From the NCBI GenBank assembly GCA_029978815.1, contig JAPOIQ010000075.1:1-6276 (forward strand): a stretch of 6,276 nt of DNA, read 5' to 3'. The DNA is from a bacterium (GTDB lineage Bacteria > Actinomycetota > Acidimicrobiia > Acidimicrobiales > Ilumatobacteraceae). The stretch's first letter is position 1; each line of letters starts with the position of its first letter. Below are positions 1-6,042 of the stretch, piece by piece. Both the position numbers and the translations under genes were made by a program. The notes beneath the pieces were generated by a model. It worked only from the letters and a program-made list of their open reading frames with translations, searched no databases and was not told where the DNA came from.

Positions 1-1
1 G

Positions 2-577
2 TGTCGGTCATTTCTTTCCGAAGAGGTCGATAGTGCCATCATTCGCGAGATCGTTGATCTCGGCACCCGAGCACCAAGCGCTGGCCGATCTCAGGGGTTG
101 CATATCGTCGAACTCACTGGTGTCGATCGGGAGAAGTTGTGGGGCAAGTCTCTGCCGGCTGAGCGGCGGACAAGTTTTGCTTTCCCCGGTCTCTTGAATG
201 CGCCAGTGTTGCTTCTCATGTTTGTTGACCCCGATGCATACGTCGAGCGCTATTCAGAGCGAGATAAGTCCCACACCAGTCTTGGAGAGGGAAGGGATCG
301 CTGGAGTACCCCGTTTTGGTTTGTTGATGCTGGCATGGCTGCGATGTCAATGTTGCTGGCGGCTGAAGCACGCTCTCTCGGGGCGCTGTTTTTTGCCCTT
401 CCAGAACCAGAACGCGAGATCCGTTCTGGTCTTGGCGTGCCCGACGCCCTAGCGACGGTTGGGGTGCTTGCGCTGGGTTTCAAAGATGATGAAGATCCAG
501 ACTCGCGGGGTGCGGGACGAAGCGCAGCGAGGCCACGCAGAACGGCCGAGGACGTTACGCACCGAGGGCAGTGGTAA
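2..577 (+). CDS. Nitroreductase family protein (FMN-dependent oxidoreductase), 5' end outside the window
   Basis: The frame is open from the left edge and ends at TAA 575-577, giving 191 visible residues, so only a short N-terminal piece is missing. Visible residues 2-3 (RS) and the RAPSAGRSQG stretch (about 23-32) match the N-terminal FMN-binding region of nitroreductases. The segment FWFVDAGMAAMSMLLAAE (about 105-122), followed by SLGALFF, is the conserved central helix and strand. The GVPDALATVGVLALGF stretch (about 145-160) is the usual GxP...GxxALG end of the fold. The C-terminal tail ending in DVTHRGQW resembles an actinobacterial nitroreductase subgroup. By family it should be a cytoplasmic flavoprotein reducing an unknown substrate with NAD(P)H or another hydride donor; the substrate cannot be read from sequence. 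A TTG at 98 could be mistaken for the start, but the homologous reading continues upstream of it. Its last 23 bp overlap the opposing hydrolase gene. Confidence 0.88.
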   Translation, partial: CRSFLSEEVDSAIIREIVDLGTRAPSAGRSQGLHIVELTGVDREKLWGKSLPAERRTSFAFPGLLNAPVLLLMFVDPDAYVERYSERDKSHTSLGEGRDRWSTPFWFVDAGMAAMSMLLAAEARSLGALFFALPEPEREIRSGLGVPDALATVGVLALGFKDDEDPDSRGAGRSAARPRRTAEDVTHRGQW

Positions 578-1196
578 TTGCCTCCACCGTGAGTTTGGCG
601 GTTGTCTCAAATGCGCCATTAAGGAAATGGTCAGCACCGCTGACTACGTGAAGGGTAGAACGAACTGCTACTGAATGATTTTCCAGAGATGACGGCGGTG
701 AGAATTGATCGTGCTCAGCAACGATCAACGTCGTTGCAACATCGGGAACGTTGAGTGAAAGCGTGGACAGGGGTGGTGCAATCATCACGAGATGTTGTGC
801 GCCGACTTCTGACGCAACCCTTGCGGCGACAATTGAGCCGAACGAGTACCCGGCAATGACGAGCGGCAATCGGGGGTATCGCCGTTTGAGTTCGTCGCAG
901 GCTGCAATCGCATCAGCCATTTCTTCGATGGTGTTTCCACTTGCATGCCGAAAGTCGTTCCTTGCGGTCGCGATTTGGTTGCGGTTCAACTCCTTGCTGA
1001 GGCTCAGCAGCAGTGGATGATCTCTCCGGCCTCCGTAGTGCGGGTGTGGGTGGAGCAAAGTTGCGAGGGCTTGTGGTGATGGCGGCGAATCAATATCGAC
1101 GGTGATTGAGACATCATCTGAGGTGATGAGTTGAACCGTTTCTCGCGTGCTTTCCTCGGCAGCGGTGAAGTCGTCGAAGGGCGAGCCAGATTCCAT
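555..1196 (-). CDS. Alpha/beta hydrolase, small serine-hydrolase type (COG2945-like)
   Basis: The protein has about 213 residues. Numbered from the GTG at 1199, the HPHPHYGG motif (50-57) fits the oxyanion-hole loop after the first core strand. GYSFGS (117-122) is the GxSxG nucleophile elbow with Ser119. EHDQF supplies the probable acid Asp164, and GADHFL the catalytic His191, so the triad is complete and correctly spaced. There is no signal peptide or membrane segment, so it is probably cytoplasmic. The size and HPHP motif recall small uncharacterised hydrolases of the COG2945 kind; the substrate is unknown. Two adjacent starts exist, GTG 1199-1197 and ATG 1196-1194. I chose ATG because a TACCGT box on the minus strand (1208-1203) ends 6 nt before it, suggesting a leaderless message. 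A GAAGGG sequence 9 nt before the GTG could instead serve as a ribosome site, so the GTG remains possible. It stops at TAA 557-555, inside the nitroreductase tail. Confidence 0.88.
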   Translation of the reverse strand: MESGSPFDDFTAAEESTRETVQLITSDDVSITVDIDSPPSPQALATLLHPHPHYGGRRDHPLLLSLSKELNRNQIATARNDFRHASGNTIEEMADAIAACDELKRRYPRLPLVIAGYSFGSIVAARVASEVGAQHLVMIAPPLSTLSLNVPDVATTLIVAEHDQFSPPSSLENHSVAVRSTLHVVSGADHFLNGAFETTAKLTVEAITTALGA

Positions 1197-1202
1197 CACC
1201 GC

Positions 1203-1212
1203 ACGGTACCCT
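1203..1212. promoter_or_regulatory. Overlapping divergent -10-like boxes (hydrolase and GroES-like genes)
   Basis: On the plus strand TACCCT (1207-1212) fits TANNNT and ends 7 nt before the GTG at 1220. On the minus strand TACCGT (1208-1203) fits TANNNT and ends 6 nt before the ATG at 1196. The boxes share bases 1207-1208 at the centre of the palindrome GGTACC (1205-1210). No convincing -35 hexamer is visible on either side, and both upstream promoter regions would lie inside the other gene's coding sequence. That this is a bidirectional leaderless promoter is inference from spacing. Confidence 0.5.
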
Positions 1213-1219
1213 TCGAAGT

Positions 1220-1546
1220 GTGGTGTCTGAAAACGACAAGCTTCCGATCAAAATGTTGAGCGACCGGCTGCTCGTTCGTATCGGGAAGGACGAAGGCGAG
1301 CGCAAGAGCTCCGGGGGAATCCTCATTCCGGCTACTGCGCAGATGGCAAAGCGCCTCATTTGGGCGGAGGTCATTGCACTTGGTCAGAACGTCCGCTCAG
1401 CAGAAGTTGGCGATCGAGTGTTATTCAGCCCCGACGATCGTTATGAGGTTGAAGTGCAAGGCGAAGACCTTGTGATGTTGCGTGAGCGAGATCTCCATGC
1501 GGTAGCTGCCGAACGCATTGAGGCGTCGACTGGTTTGTATCTCTGA
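1220..1546 (+). CDS. GroES-family co-chaperonin (second, groEL-unlinked type)
   Basis: The 108-residue protein spans the whole GroES (Cpn10) fold. MLSDRLLVR (12-20) is the first strand motif. EGERKSSGGILIPATA (25-40) corresponds to the mobile loop, with a GIL/I tripeptide of the kind that contacts GroEL. VGDRVLFSPDDRYEVEVQGEDLVMLRERDLHAV (63-95) matches the GDxVLF ... GE(D/E)xxxLRExDI C-terminal half. It carries a roughly 13-residue tail ending in TGLYL, beyond a typical GroES of about 95-100 residues. Actinobacteria commonly encode such a second GroES-like protein away from groEL, and no groEL is present here. It may cap a GroEL ring or have another partner; its role is unknown. The GTG at 1220 is the earliest start in this frame. 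It has no good Shine-Dalgarno sequence but a TACCCT box 7 nt before it. GTG 1223 and ATG 1253 are alternatives, the latter leaving a protein that begins at the first conserved strand. Confidence 0.88.
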   Translation: MVSENDKLPIKMLSDRLLVRIGKDEGERKSSGGILIPATAQMAKRLIWAEVIALGQNVRSAEVGDRVLFSPDDRYEVEVQGEDLVMLRERDLHAVAAERIEASTGLYL

Positions 1547-1586
1547 CATCTCGTACAGCCCTCGGGTAACAATCGAGTTGCTGGCG

Positions 1587-1592
1587 TAGGAT
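1587..1592 (+). promoter_or_regulatory. -10-like box for the hisI-trpE-ygfZ unit
   Basis: TAGGAT fits TANNNT and ends 7 nt before the hisI ATG at 1600, the spacing expected for a leaderless transcript. There is no clear -35 element 16-18 bp upstream. An alternative reading is that AGGA within it (1588-1591) is a Shine-Dalgarno sequence 8 nt before the ATG, in which case transcription could come through from the GroES-like gene 53 bp upstream. Confidence 0.45.
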
Positions 1593-1599
1593 CAATGAC

Positions 1600-1974
1600 A
1601 TGGAGACAACTCGTCCTGAATGGAGTCCAGTCACCCTGTCCGGTGGAGTTCGTGAGCGGATCACGTTCAACTCCGATGGACTTATCCCAGCGATCGCCCA
1701 AGAGGTTGAGACCGGCGAGGTCTTGATGATGGCTTGGATGAATGCCGAATCGCTCGACCGCACACTCGCGGAGGGCCGCATGGTCTATTGGTCTCGGAGC
1801 CGAAGTGAACTGTGGCGAAAGGGAGATACGAGCGGCGACCACCAAACTGTTTGCGAGGCCTATTACGACTGCGATGGCGACACCTTGCTCTTCAAGGTGG
1901 TTCAACACGGAGGGGGTGCTTGCCACACCGGCGAGCGCACGTGCTTCTTCCGGTCTCTCGGCGATACCGAATGA
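1600..1974 (+). CDS. hisI: Phosphoribosyl-AMP cyclohydrolase (histidine biosynthesis)
   Basis: The 124-residue protein has the length of the stand-alone cyclohydrolase, without the HisE pyrophosphohydrolase domain seen in fused enterobacterial HisIE. It opens the adenine ring of N1-(5-phosphoribosyl)-AMP, the third step of histidine synthesis. Diagnostic motifs are GLIPAIAQ (27-34), VLMMAWMNAESL (41-52), YWSRSRSELWRKGDTSG (63-79), the acidic metal motif DCDGD (90-94) and GACHTGERTCF (106-116). Cys91, Cys108 and Cys115 are the expected zinc cysteines, and the DxDxD aspartates the likely magnesium ligands. The start is ATG 1600, preceded at 7 nt by TAGGAT. Its TGA (1972-1974) overlaps the trpE ATG in an ATGA junction, so trpE is probably translationally coupled to it. 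Adjacency of hisI and trpE is familiar from actinobacteria. Confidence 0.96.
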   Translation: METTRPEWSPVTLSGGVRERITFNSDGLIPAIAQEVETGEVLMMAWMNAESLDRTLAEGRMVYWSRSRSELWRKGDTSGDHQTVCEAYYDCDGDTLLFKVVQHGGGACHTGERTCFFRSLGDTE

Positions 1975-3506
1975 ACATTCGTCCTGAGGCCGATCAGTTT
2001 CTTTTGTACGCAGCGGAGCACAGCGTTGTGCCGGTGTGGACTGAGGTTCTTGGTGACCTTGAAACGCCTGTCTCTGCGTTTCTGAAACTTGTTGGCGAGC
2101 GTCCAGGATTTTTGCTTGAGTCAGTGGAGAACGGTGAGCGCTGGAGTCGCTTTTCGTTTATCGGTCGTGATCCGGTAGCAACCTTGGTGCTTCGAGATGG
2201 TGAGCTTGACGTTATTGGAACTCTGGGAGCGATGGTGCCGACTGACGACGGCATTCTTGCTGCGCTTGAGGCGTTGCTCGACTCGCACTCGAGTCCAGAC
2301 ATCGACGACCTGCCACCGCTACATGGTGGGATAGTTGGCTACCTCGGCTATGACGTCATTCGCGAGGTGGAGCACTTGCCTGAAGCTCCGCCCAACGATC
2401 ATGGAATGCCCGACGCGGTGATGAGCATCATCGGATCACTTGCTGCATTCGACCACTGGCGCCAGCGGATCTATCTCATCGAGTCCGTTATGACGCGGGA
2501 CGAAGAGGGAAATGTGTTACCGCGTGAAGAACTGCTTTCCGCCCGAGATGCGGCGATGACGGCAGTGAGTGCGGCAGCGGCTCGTCTGGCGGCTGCAGCG
2601 AAGTCATCAGTGGTCGAGCCACCAGTCCCCGGTGAACGTCACGAAGACGTTCCATCGTCGATGGGTAATGGTCGATACCTTGATGCGGTCAAGGCAGCGA
2701 AGGAACACATCCTTGCGGGTGACATCTTTCAGGTCGTTCTCGCCCAGCGCTACGACATCGAATTGGGCGCCGACCCCTTTGATGTCTATCGAGTGTTGCG
2801 GCAGGTCAACCCGAGCCCGTACATGTATTTCATCAGACATGAAGAAGCGACATTGGTGGGGTCATCACCTGAACCAATGGTGCAACTGCGAGGGGATCAC
2901 ATCGTGAGCCGACCGATTGCGGGAACCCGCAAACGCGGAATTGATGAAGAGCATGATCGCAAACTTGCAGCGGAGCTGTTAGAGCATCCAAAAGAGCGCG
3001 CTGAACACGTGATGCTCGTCGATTTGGCACGAAATGATGTTGGTCGTGTAGCAGAGTTTGGCTCGGTTCAGCCAGAGGAGTTCATGACGCTTGAGCGTTA
3101 CAGCCATGTCATGCACCTCACCTCTCAGGTCACCGGAAAGATTCGCCCTGGGCTTGGTCCGATTGACGTGTTGAAAGCGACGCTCCCGGCTGGAACGGTC
3201 AGTGGTGCGCCGAAGGTGCGGGCGATGGAAATTATCGATGAACTTGAACCGGTGCGTCGGGGGCCGTATGCAGGAGTTGTCGGATATCTCGATTGGTCAG
3301 GCAATCTCGATACCGCAATTTGCATTCGAACGATGTTTGTTCGTGGTGACGGAGTTACCGCATCTCTGCAGGCGGGTGCAGGAATTGTTGCCGACTCAGA
3401 CCCTGAAGATGAAGATCTCGAATGCCGAAATAAGGCGGCGGCGTTGCTTGCGGCAATCCCGGCTGCTCGACGAATGACATCGGCGCGAATGCAACAAGGA
3501 AGTTGA
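1971..3506 (+). CDS. trpE: Anthranilate synthase component I
   Basis: The 511-residue protein is full length for TrpE. It makes anthranilate from chorismate, using ammonia from a TrpG glutaminase subunit not encoded here. The N-terminal regulatory domain contains LLES (48-51) and RFSFIG (60-65). LLES and NPSPYMYFI (280-288) belong to the tryptophan feedback pocket of TrpE proteins, so inhibition by tryptophan is expected. The chorismate-binding domain shows PIAGTRKRG (315-323), LVDLARNDVGRV (349-360), LPAGTVSGAPKVRAME (405-420), GPYAGVVGY (431-439) and QAGAGIVADSDPEDE (467-481). Alanine in PIAGT, where PabB-type enzymes often have lysine (PIKGT), favours TrpE over aminodeoxychorismate synthase. 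The start ATG 1971 overlaps the hisI stop by 4 bp and begins at the conserved N-terminus. The frame is open back to 1812, but that part lies inside hisI in another frame and is not TrpE-like. There is no ribosome site or leader peptide, which supports coupling rather than separate attenuation. Confidence 0.96.
   Translation: MNIRPEADQFLLYAAEHSVVPVWTEVLGDLETPVSAFLKLVGERPGFLLESVENGERWSRFSFIGRDPVATLVLRDGELDVIGTLGAMVPTDDGILAALEALLDSHSSPDIDDLPPLHGGIVGYLGYDVIREVEHLPEAPPNDHGMPDAVMSIIGSLAAFDHWRQRIYLIESVMTRDEEGNVLPREELLSARDAAMTAVSAAAARLAAAAKSSVVEPPVPGERHEDVPSSMGNGRYLDAVKAAKEHILAGDIFQVVLAQRYDIELGADPFDVYRVLRQVNPSPYMYFIRHEEATLVGSSPEPMVQLRGDHIVSRPIAGTRKRGIDEEHDRKLAAELLEHPKERAEHVMLVDLARNDVGRVAEFGSVQPEEFMTLERYSHVMHLTSQVTGKIRPGLGPIDVLKATLPAGTVSGAPKVRAMEIIDELEPVRRGPYAGVVGYLDWSGNLDTAICIRTMFVRGDGVTASLQAGAGIVADSDPEDEDLECRNKAAALLAAIPAARRMTSARMQQGS
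3496..3502 (+). promoter_or_regulatory. Ribosome binding site for ygfZ
   Basis: AAGGAAG lies within the last codons of trpE and ends 5 nt before the ATG at 3508. It fixes that ATG as the start and shows an internal operon gene using a classical Shine-Dalgarno sequence. Confidence 0.7.
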
Positions 3507-3507
3507 G

Positions 3508-4152
3508 ATGAACGAAGCAACTGAGTGGGCATCGAAGGTGTGGGCAAATGCTTCACGAGATGTGATCTCTGCAGTTGGGACCGATACCGAGCGGTATCTC
3601 CACTCGCAGCTGGCACAGCAGATCGAAGGCATGAGCGTTGGTGATCGCGTGTGGTCGCTTCTTCTTGAGCCGACCGGCAAAGTCATTGCCGTCGTCGGTG
3701 TGACGCGGCATAACTCAAACGAGTTTTCGATCGATTGTGACCCTGGTGATGGTGAGCAGGTGCTTGCGAGGCTGCAACGTTTCAGGTTGCGAGTGGATGC
3801 CGAATTGACTCTGACGGTTGCCAGTGGCGAGATCTCCGATGAGATGGAGCGCTTGCGAGTTCACGAGGGCTGGCCAAGAGGGAGTCGTGAGATCGTCGCA
3901 GGCGAAACGATTCCTGCAGAACTGCCGATGCTTCACGATCTTGTTTCGTTTACAAAGGGTTGTTACCCAGGTCAGGAGCTCGTCGAGCGGATGGATGCCC
4001 GTAACTCAACGTCACCGTTCGAGATCGTCCGAATGGTTGGCGATCTTCCCGCTGGTTCAGAGGTAGTCGCCAACGGAAAAGTCGTAGGAACCGTCACTTC
4101 GGTTGCAGGTGGAGCGATGTTGGTGAGGGCTCGCCGTAAGCGTCATTCATAG
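3508..4152 (+). CDS. ygfZ: Folate-binding protein YgfZ (GcvT-like, iron-sulfur protein maintenance), compact form
   Basis: The 214-residue protein carries the YgfZ signature KGCYPGQELVERM (150-162), with Cys152 in the K-G-C-Y-x-G-Q-E motif required in the Escherichia coli protein. The N-terminal part (about 20-100: VGTDTERYLHSQL, SLLLEPTGKVIAVVGVTR, LQRFRLRVDAELTL) fits the GcvT/YgfZ folate-binding domain. IPAELPMLHDLV precedes the signature, and a short C-terminal beta domain (about 172-207) ends the protein. YgfZ proteins bind tetrahydrofolate and help certain iron-sulfur enzymes assemble or be repaired; this one is probably cytoplasmic. It is clearly shorter than the roughly 326-residue E. 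coli protein, with the shortening in the middle domain, yet the frame is intact. It follows the trpE stop after a single base, has its own ribosome site, and is the last gene of the hisI-trpE unit. A direct link to tryptophan synthesis is not evident. Confidence 0.9.
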   Translation: MNEATEWASKVWANASRDVISAVGTDTERYLHSQLAQQIEGMSVGDRVWSLLLEPTGKVIAVVGVTRHNSNEFSIDCDPGDGEQVLARLQRFRLRVDAELTLTVASGEISDEMERLRVHEGWPRGSREIVAGETIPAELPMLHDLVSFTKGCYPGQELVERMDARNSTSPFEIVRMVGDLPAGSEVVANGKVVGTVTSVAGGAMLVRARRKRHS

Positions 4153-4188
4153 TTCGTGGTGTGCGGCGCAGCCCGGTGGTCTCAGGGC

Positions 4189-4222
4189 ATTGTCGATGAA
4201 TGTAAAGCCCATTCGTGACAAT
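4189..4222. repeat. Imperfect 34-bp hairpin downstream of ygfZ
   Basis: The arms ATTGTC (4189-4194) and GACAAT (4217-4222) pair perfectly, as do the inner arms GAATG (4198-4202) and CATTC (4210-4214). Between them two G-U wobbles and one bulged A can continue the stem, leaving a 7-nt loop. It starts 37 bp after the ygfZ stop, where a terminator would sit, but only TTT follows the stem and its base is AT-rich. It may be a weak terminator or an operator. Confidence 0.5.
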
Positions 4223-4228
4223 TTCGGC

Positions 4229-4255
4229 GAGGTGGTACCCCTGCTGTGGTACCTC
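4229..4255. repeat. TGGTACC direct repeat with enclosing GAGGT/ACCTC dyad
   Basis: TGGTACC occurs at 4233-4239 and 4247-4253, exactly 14 bp apart. Each copy contains the palindrome GGTACC. The pair is bounded by GAGGT (4229-4233) and ACCTC (4251-4255), which are inverted repeats. The copies lie 19-39 bp upstream of the dnaG -10-like box, so a regulator binding pair is possible; no known regulator site is recognised. Confidence 0.35.
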
Positions 4256-4268
4256 AGCGTCGGCTGAG
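4253..4268. repeat. Perfect 6-bp inverted repeat in the dnaG promoter region
   Basis: CTCAGC (4253-4258) and GCTGAG (4263-4268) are perfect inverted repeats around the 4-nt loop GTCG. The dyad ends 3 bp before the -10-like box at 4272, covering the spacer between -35 and -10, where a bound repressor would block polymerase. It shares bases 4253-4255 with the preceding GAGGT/ACCTC dyad, so in RNA the two hairpins would be mutually exclusive. Function is inference. Confidence 0.45.
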
Positions 4269-4271
4269 AAC

Positions 4272-4277
4272 TAGATT
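4272..4277 (+). promoter_or_regulatory. -10-like box for the dnaG-rpoD unit
   Basis: TAGATT fits TANNNT and ends 7 nt before the GTG at 4285, the codon where DnaG homology begins. There is no Shine-Dalgarno sequence before that GTG, so a leaderless transcript is the simplest reading. No clear -35 hexamer is seen 16-18 bp upstream. Confidence 0.5.
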
Positions 4278-4284
4278 CCACACT

Positions 4285-6042
4285 GTGGCTATATCCGATG
4301 ATGACATCGACCGCGTTCGCGCAACTGCGTCGATCGTCGATGTCATTGGGCAACACGTCCAACTGCGGCGCACAGGACGAAACTGGGTTGGCCTCTGCCC
4401 CTTTCACGGTGAGAAAACCCCATCATTCAACGTGCGAGAGGAGACGGGCCGATACAAGTGTTTTGGCTGTGATGCCTCTGGGGATGTGTTCACATTCGTG
4501 CAACAGACCGAACATCTCGACTTCATTGGGTCAGTTGAGTTTCTTGCGGCAAAAGTCGGCATCCAACTCAACTACACCTCGACTGGGCAATCAAAAGATC
4601 GTGCCCGAAGGAAGCGCCTCGTCGAAGGAATGGAAATCGCGGTTGAGTGGTACCACCAACGTTTGTTGACGGCGCCAGATGCACGGCCTGCTCGCGATTA
4701 CCTGCGCTCTCGAGGCATCGACGGTGAAATAGCGCGCCAGTTTCGAATCGGGTGGGCGCCCGACGAATGGGATGCGCTTTCGGTCCAGGCCGGTCTCGAC
4801 GAAAAAGTCCTCAGTGATGTTGGGCTTGCATTTCGAAATCGTCGGAATCGAATGCAGGACGCGCTCCGAGGTCGGGTGGTCTTTCCCATCATGAATGACA
4901 ATGGAGACCCGGTTGCGGTCGGAGGGCGTATCTTGCCGGGGTCGACCGATCCGGCAAAATACAAAAACTCTCCGGAGACGCCGATCTATACGAAGTCACG
5001 TGTGCTGTACGGGCTGAATTGGGCGAAGGGCGAAATTGTTCGGCAAAACCTTGCCGTCGTGTGTGAGGGTTACACCGATGTCATCGGATTTCATCGCAGC
5101 GGAGTGCCGACGGCTGTTGCAACCTGCGGAACTGCCTTCACTGAGGAACACGTCAAACTGTTGAAGCGCTACACCTCCCGAGTGGTCCTTGCATTTGATG
5201 CCGATGCAGCAGGACAAGGAGCCGCTGAGCGTTTTTATGAGTGGGAGCGCAAATACGAGATCGAAGTTTCTGTCGCTCGTCTGTCTGGTGGAAAAGACCC
5301 CGGCGATCTTGCGCAGTCGGATCCGGAGTCTCTTCCGTTAGCGATTGAGCAGTCGACCCCCTTTCTCGCGTTCCGTATCGACCGAGTCTTGGGAGCGATG
5401 CCAGCGGATACCCCTGAGCACCGGACCCGAGCGGCAGAGCGCACGATGGCAGTAGTGAATGAGCACCCAAATATCAACGTACGGAAGTTGTATGCCGGTG
5501 AGGTAGCGACGCGGCTTGATTTGCCGGTGCACGATCTTGTCGCCGTTGCCGAACGTGGAGCGCGCACGCCATCGATTCAGGTGCCATCAAGCCGCAGACG
5601 AAGTGCTTATCGCGACAATGCGGAGTTCGCTGTGTTATCGGTACTCATTCAAGATTGGGATGCTGTCGCTCCTTGGCTTGCTGCGCCGCTCTTTGCTGAC
5701 TCATCAAACCGAGACGCATTTGTCGCACTTGTTGAGGCGGAGGGAGATCTTGATGTCGCGCTTGCGCAACTCGATGGCGCGGCCCGCGACATTGTTGAGC
5801 GGGCGGCGATTGTGGATCTTGAAATTGACGCGCCAATGGAGGCTCGTGTGTTGATTGCGGCGGCGGTGCGACGCGAGTTGCGGAGGGTCATTCCCGATGC
5901 GGGCCAAGAACGAATTTCAAGCGATGCCGAGGCGCGGCGACTTGTTGAGGATTTGCAGATCCCGGAGCGCGCCGACGATGCGGCTGAATGGCTCTTGGGT
6001 TGGTTGATTGATCGTGAGGAGGCCGTGAGTGGAGCCTCGTGA
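4285..6042 (+). CDS. dnaG: DNA primase
   Basis: The 585-residue protein, starting VAISDDDIDRV, has the full bacterial primase layout and makes RNA primers at the replication fork. Residues 1-95 form the CHC2 zinc-binding domain with ligands Cys38, His41, Cys59 and Cys62 (CPFH...CFGC). The central polymerase core has RGRVVFPI (195-202), KYKNSPETPIY (225-235) and the TOPRIM metal site: Glu261 in CEGYTD, Asp305 and Asp307 in FDADAAG, and Asp338 and Asp341 in GGKDPGD. From about 445 the helical C-terminal region resembles the DnaB-helicase-binding domain. The frame is open to a GTG at 4246, but those 13 extra residues are unlike DnaG. I chose GTG 4285 because homology starts there and a TAGATT box precedes it by 7 nt. 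It stops at TGA 6040-6042, 14 bp inside the sigma-factor gene, so the two are co-transcribed. Confidence 0.96.
   Translation: MAISDDDIDRVRATASIVDVIGQHVQLRRTGRNWVGLCPFHGEKTPSFNVREETGRYKCFGCDASGDVFTFVQQTEHLDFIGSVEFLAAKVGIQLNYTSTGQSKDRARRKRLVEGMEIAVEWYHQRLLTAPDARPARDYLRSRGIDGEIARQFRIGWAPDEWDALSVQAGLDEKVLSDVGLAFRNRRNRMQDALRGRVVFPIMNDNGDPVAVGGRILPGSTDPAKYKNSPETPIYTKSRVLYGLNWAKGEIVRQNLAVVCEGYTDVIGFHRSGVPTAVATCGTAFTEEHVKLLKRYTSRVVLAFDADAAGQGAAERFYEWERKYEIEVSVARLSGGKDPGDLAQSDPESLPLAIEQSTPFLAFRIDRVLGAMPADTPEHRTRAAERTMAVVNEHPNINVRKLYAGEVATRLDLPVHDLVAVAERGARTPSIQVPSSRRRSAYRDNAEFAVLSVLIQDWDAVAPWLAAPLFADSSNRDAFVALVEAEGDLDVALAQLDGAARDIVERAAIVDLEIDAPMEARVLIAAAVRRELRRVIPDAGQERISSDAEARRLVEDLQIPERADDAAEWLLGWLIDREEAVSGAS
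6016..6022 (+). promoter_or_regulatory. Ribosome binding site for the sigma-factor gene
   Basis: GAGGAGG is a near-perfect Shine-Dalgarno sequence inside the dnaG reading frame, ending 6 nt before GTG 6029. It selects this GTG over the GTGs at 6047 and 6050. Confidence 0.75.

Noticed and set aside
1561..1577. CTCG/CGAG hairpin between the GroES-like gene and hisI as a terminator.
   Set aside because: Only 4 bp of stem with a 9-nt loop and no T-run; expected by chance.
1812..1970. Longer trpE frame starting inside hisI.
   Set aside because: It is the out-of-frame reading of hisI; TrpE homology starts at ATG 1971.
4229..4255. GGTGGTACC resembles the core of the T-box riboswitch consensus.
   Set aside because: Only the core agrees (about 10 of 14 positions). 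No stem I or specifier loop is apparent, the downstream genes are dnaG-rpoD rather than an aminoacyl-tRNA synthetase or amino-acid gene, and the element lies upstream of the likely promoter. A covariance-model search with the T-box family would settle it.
4246..4284. Longer dnaG start at GTG 4246.
   Set aside because: The 13 extra residues do not look like DnaG, and the conserved N-terminus begins at GTG 4285 with a -10-like box at 7 nt.
4647..4656. Ten-base palindrome GTGGTACCAC inside dnaG, echoing the GGTACC sites in the two promoter regions.
   Set aside because: It encodes ordinary DnaG residues, and four GGTACC hexamers in 6.3 kb is only slightly above the one to two expected by chance.
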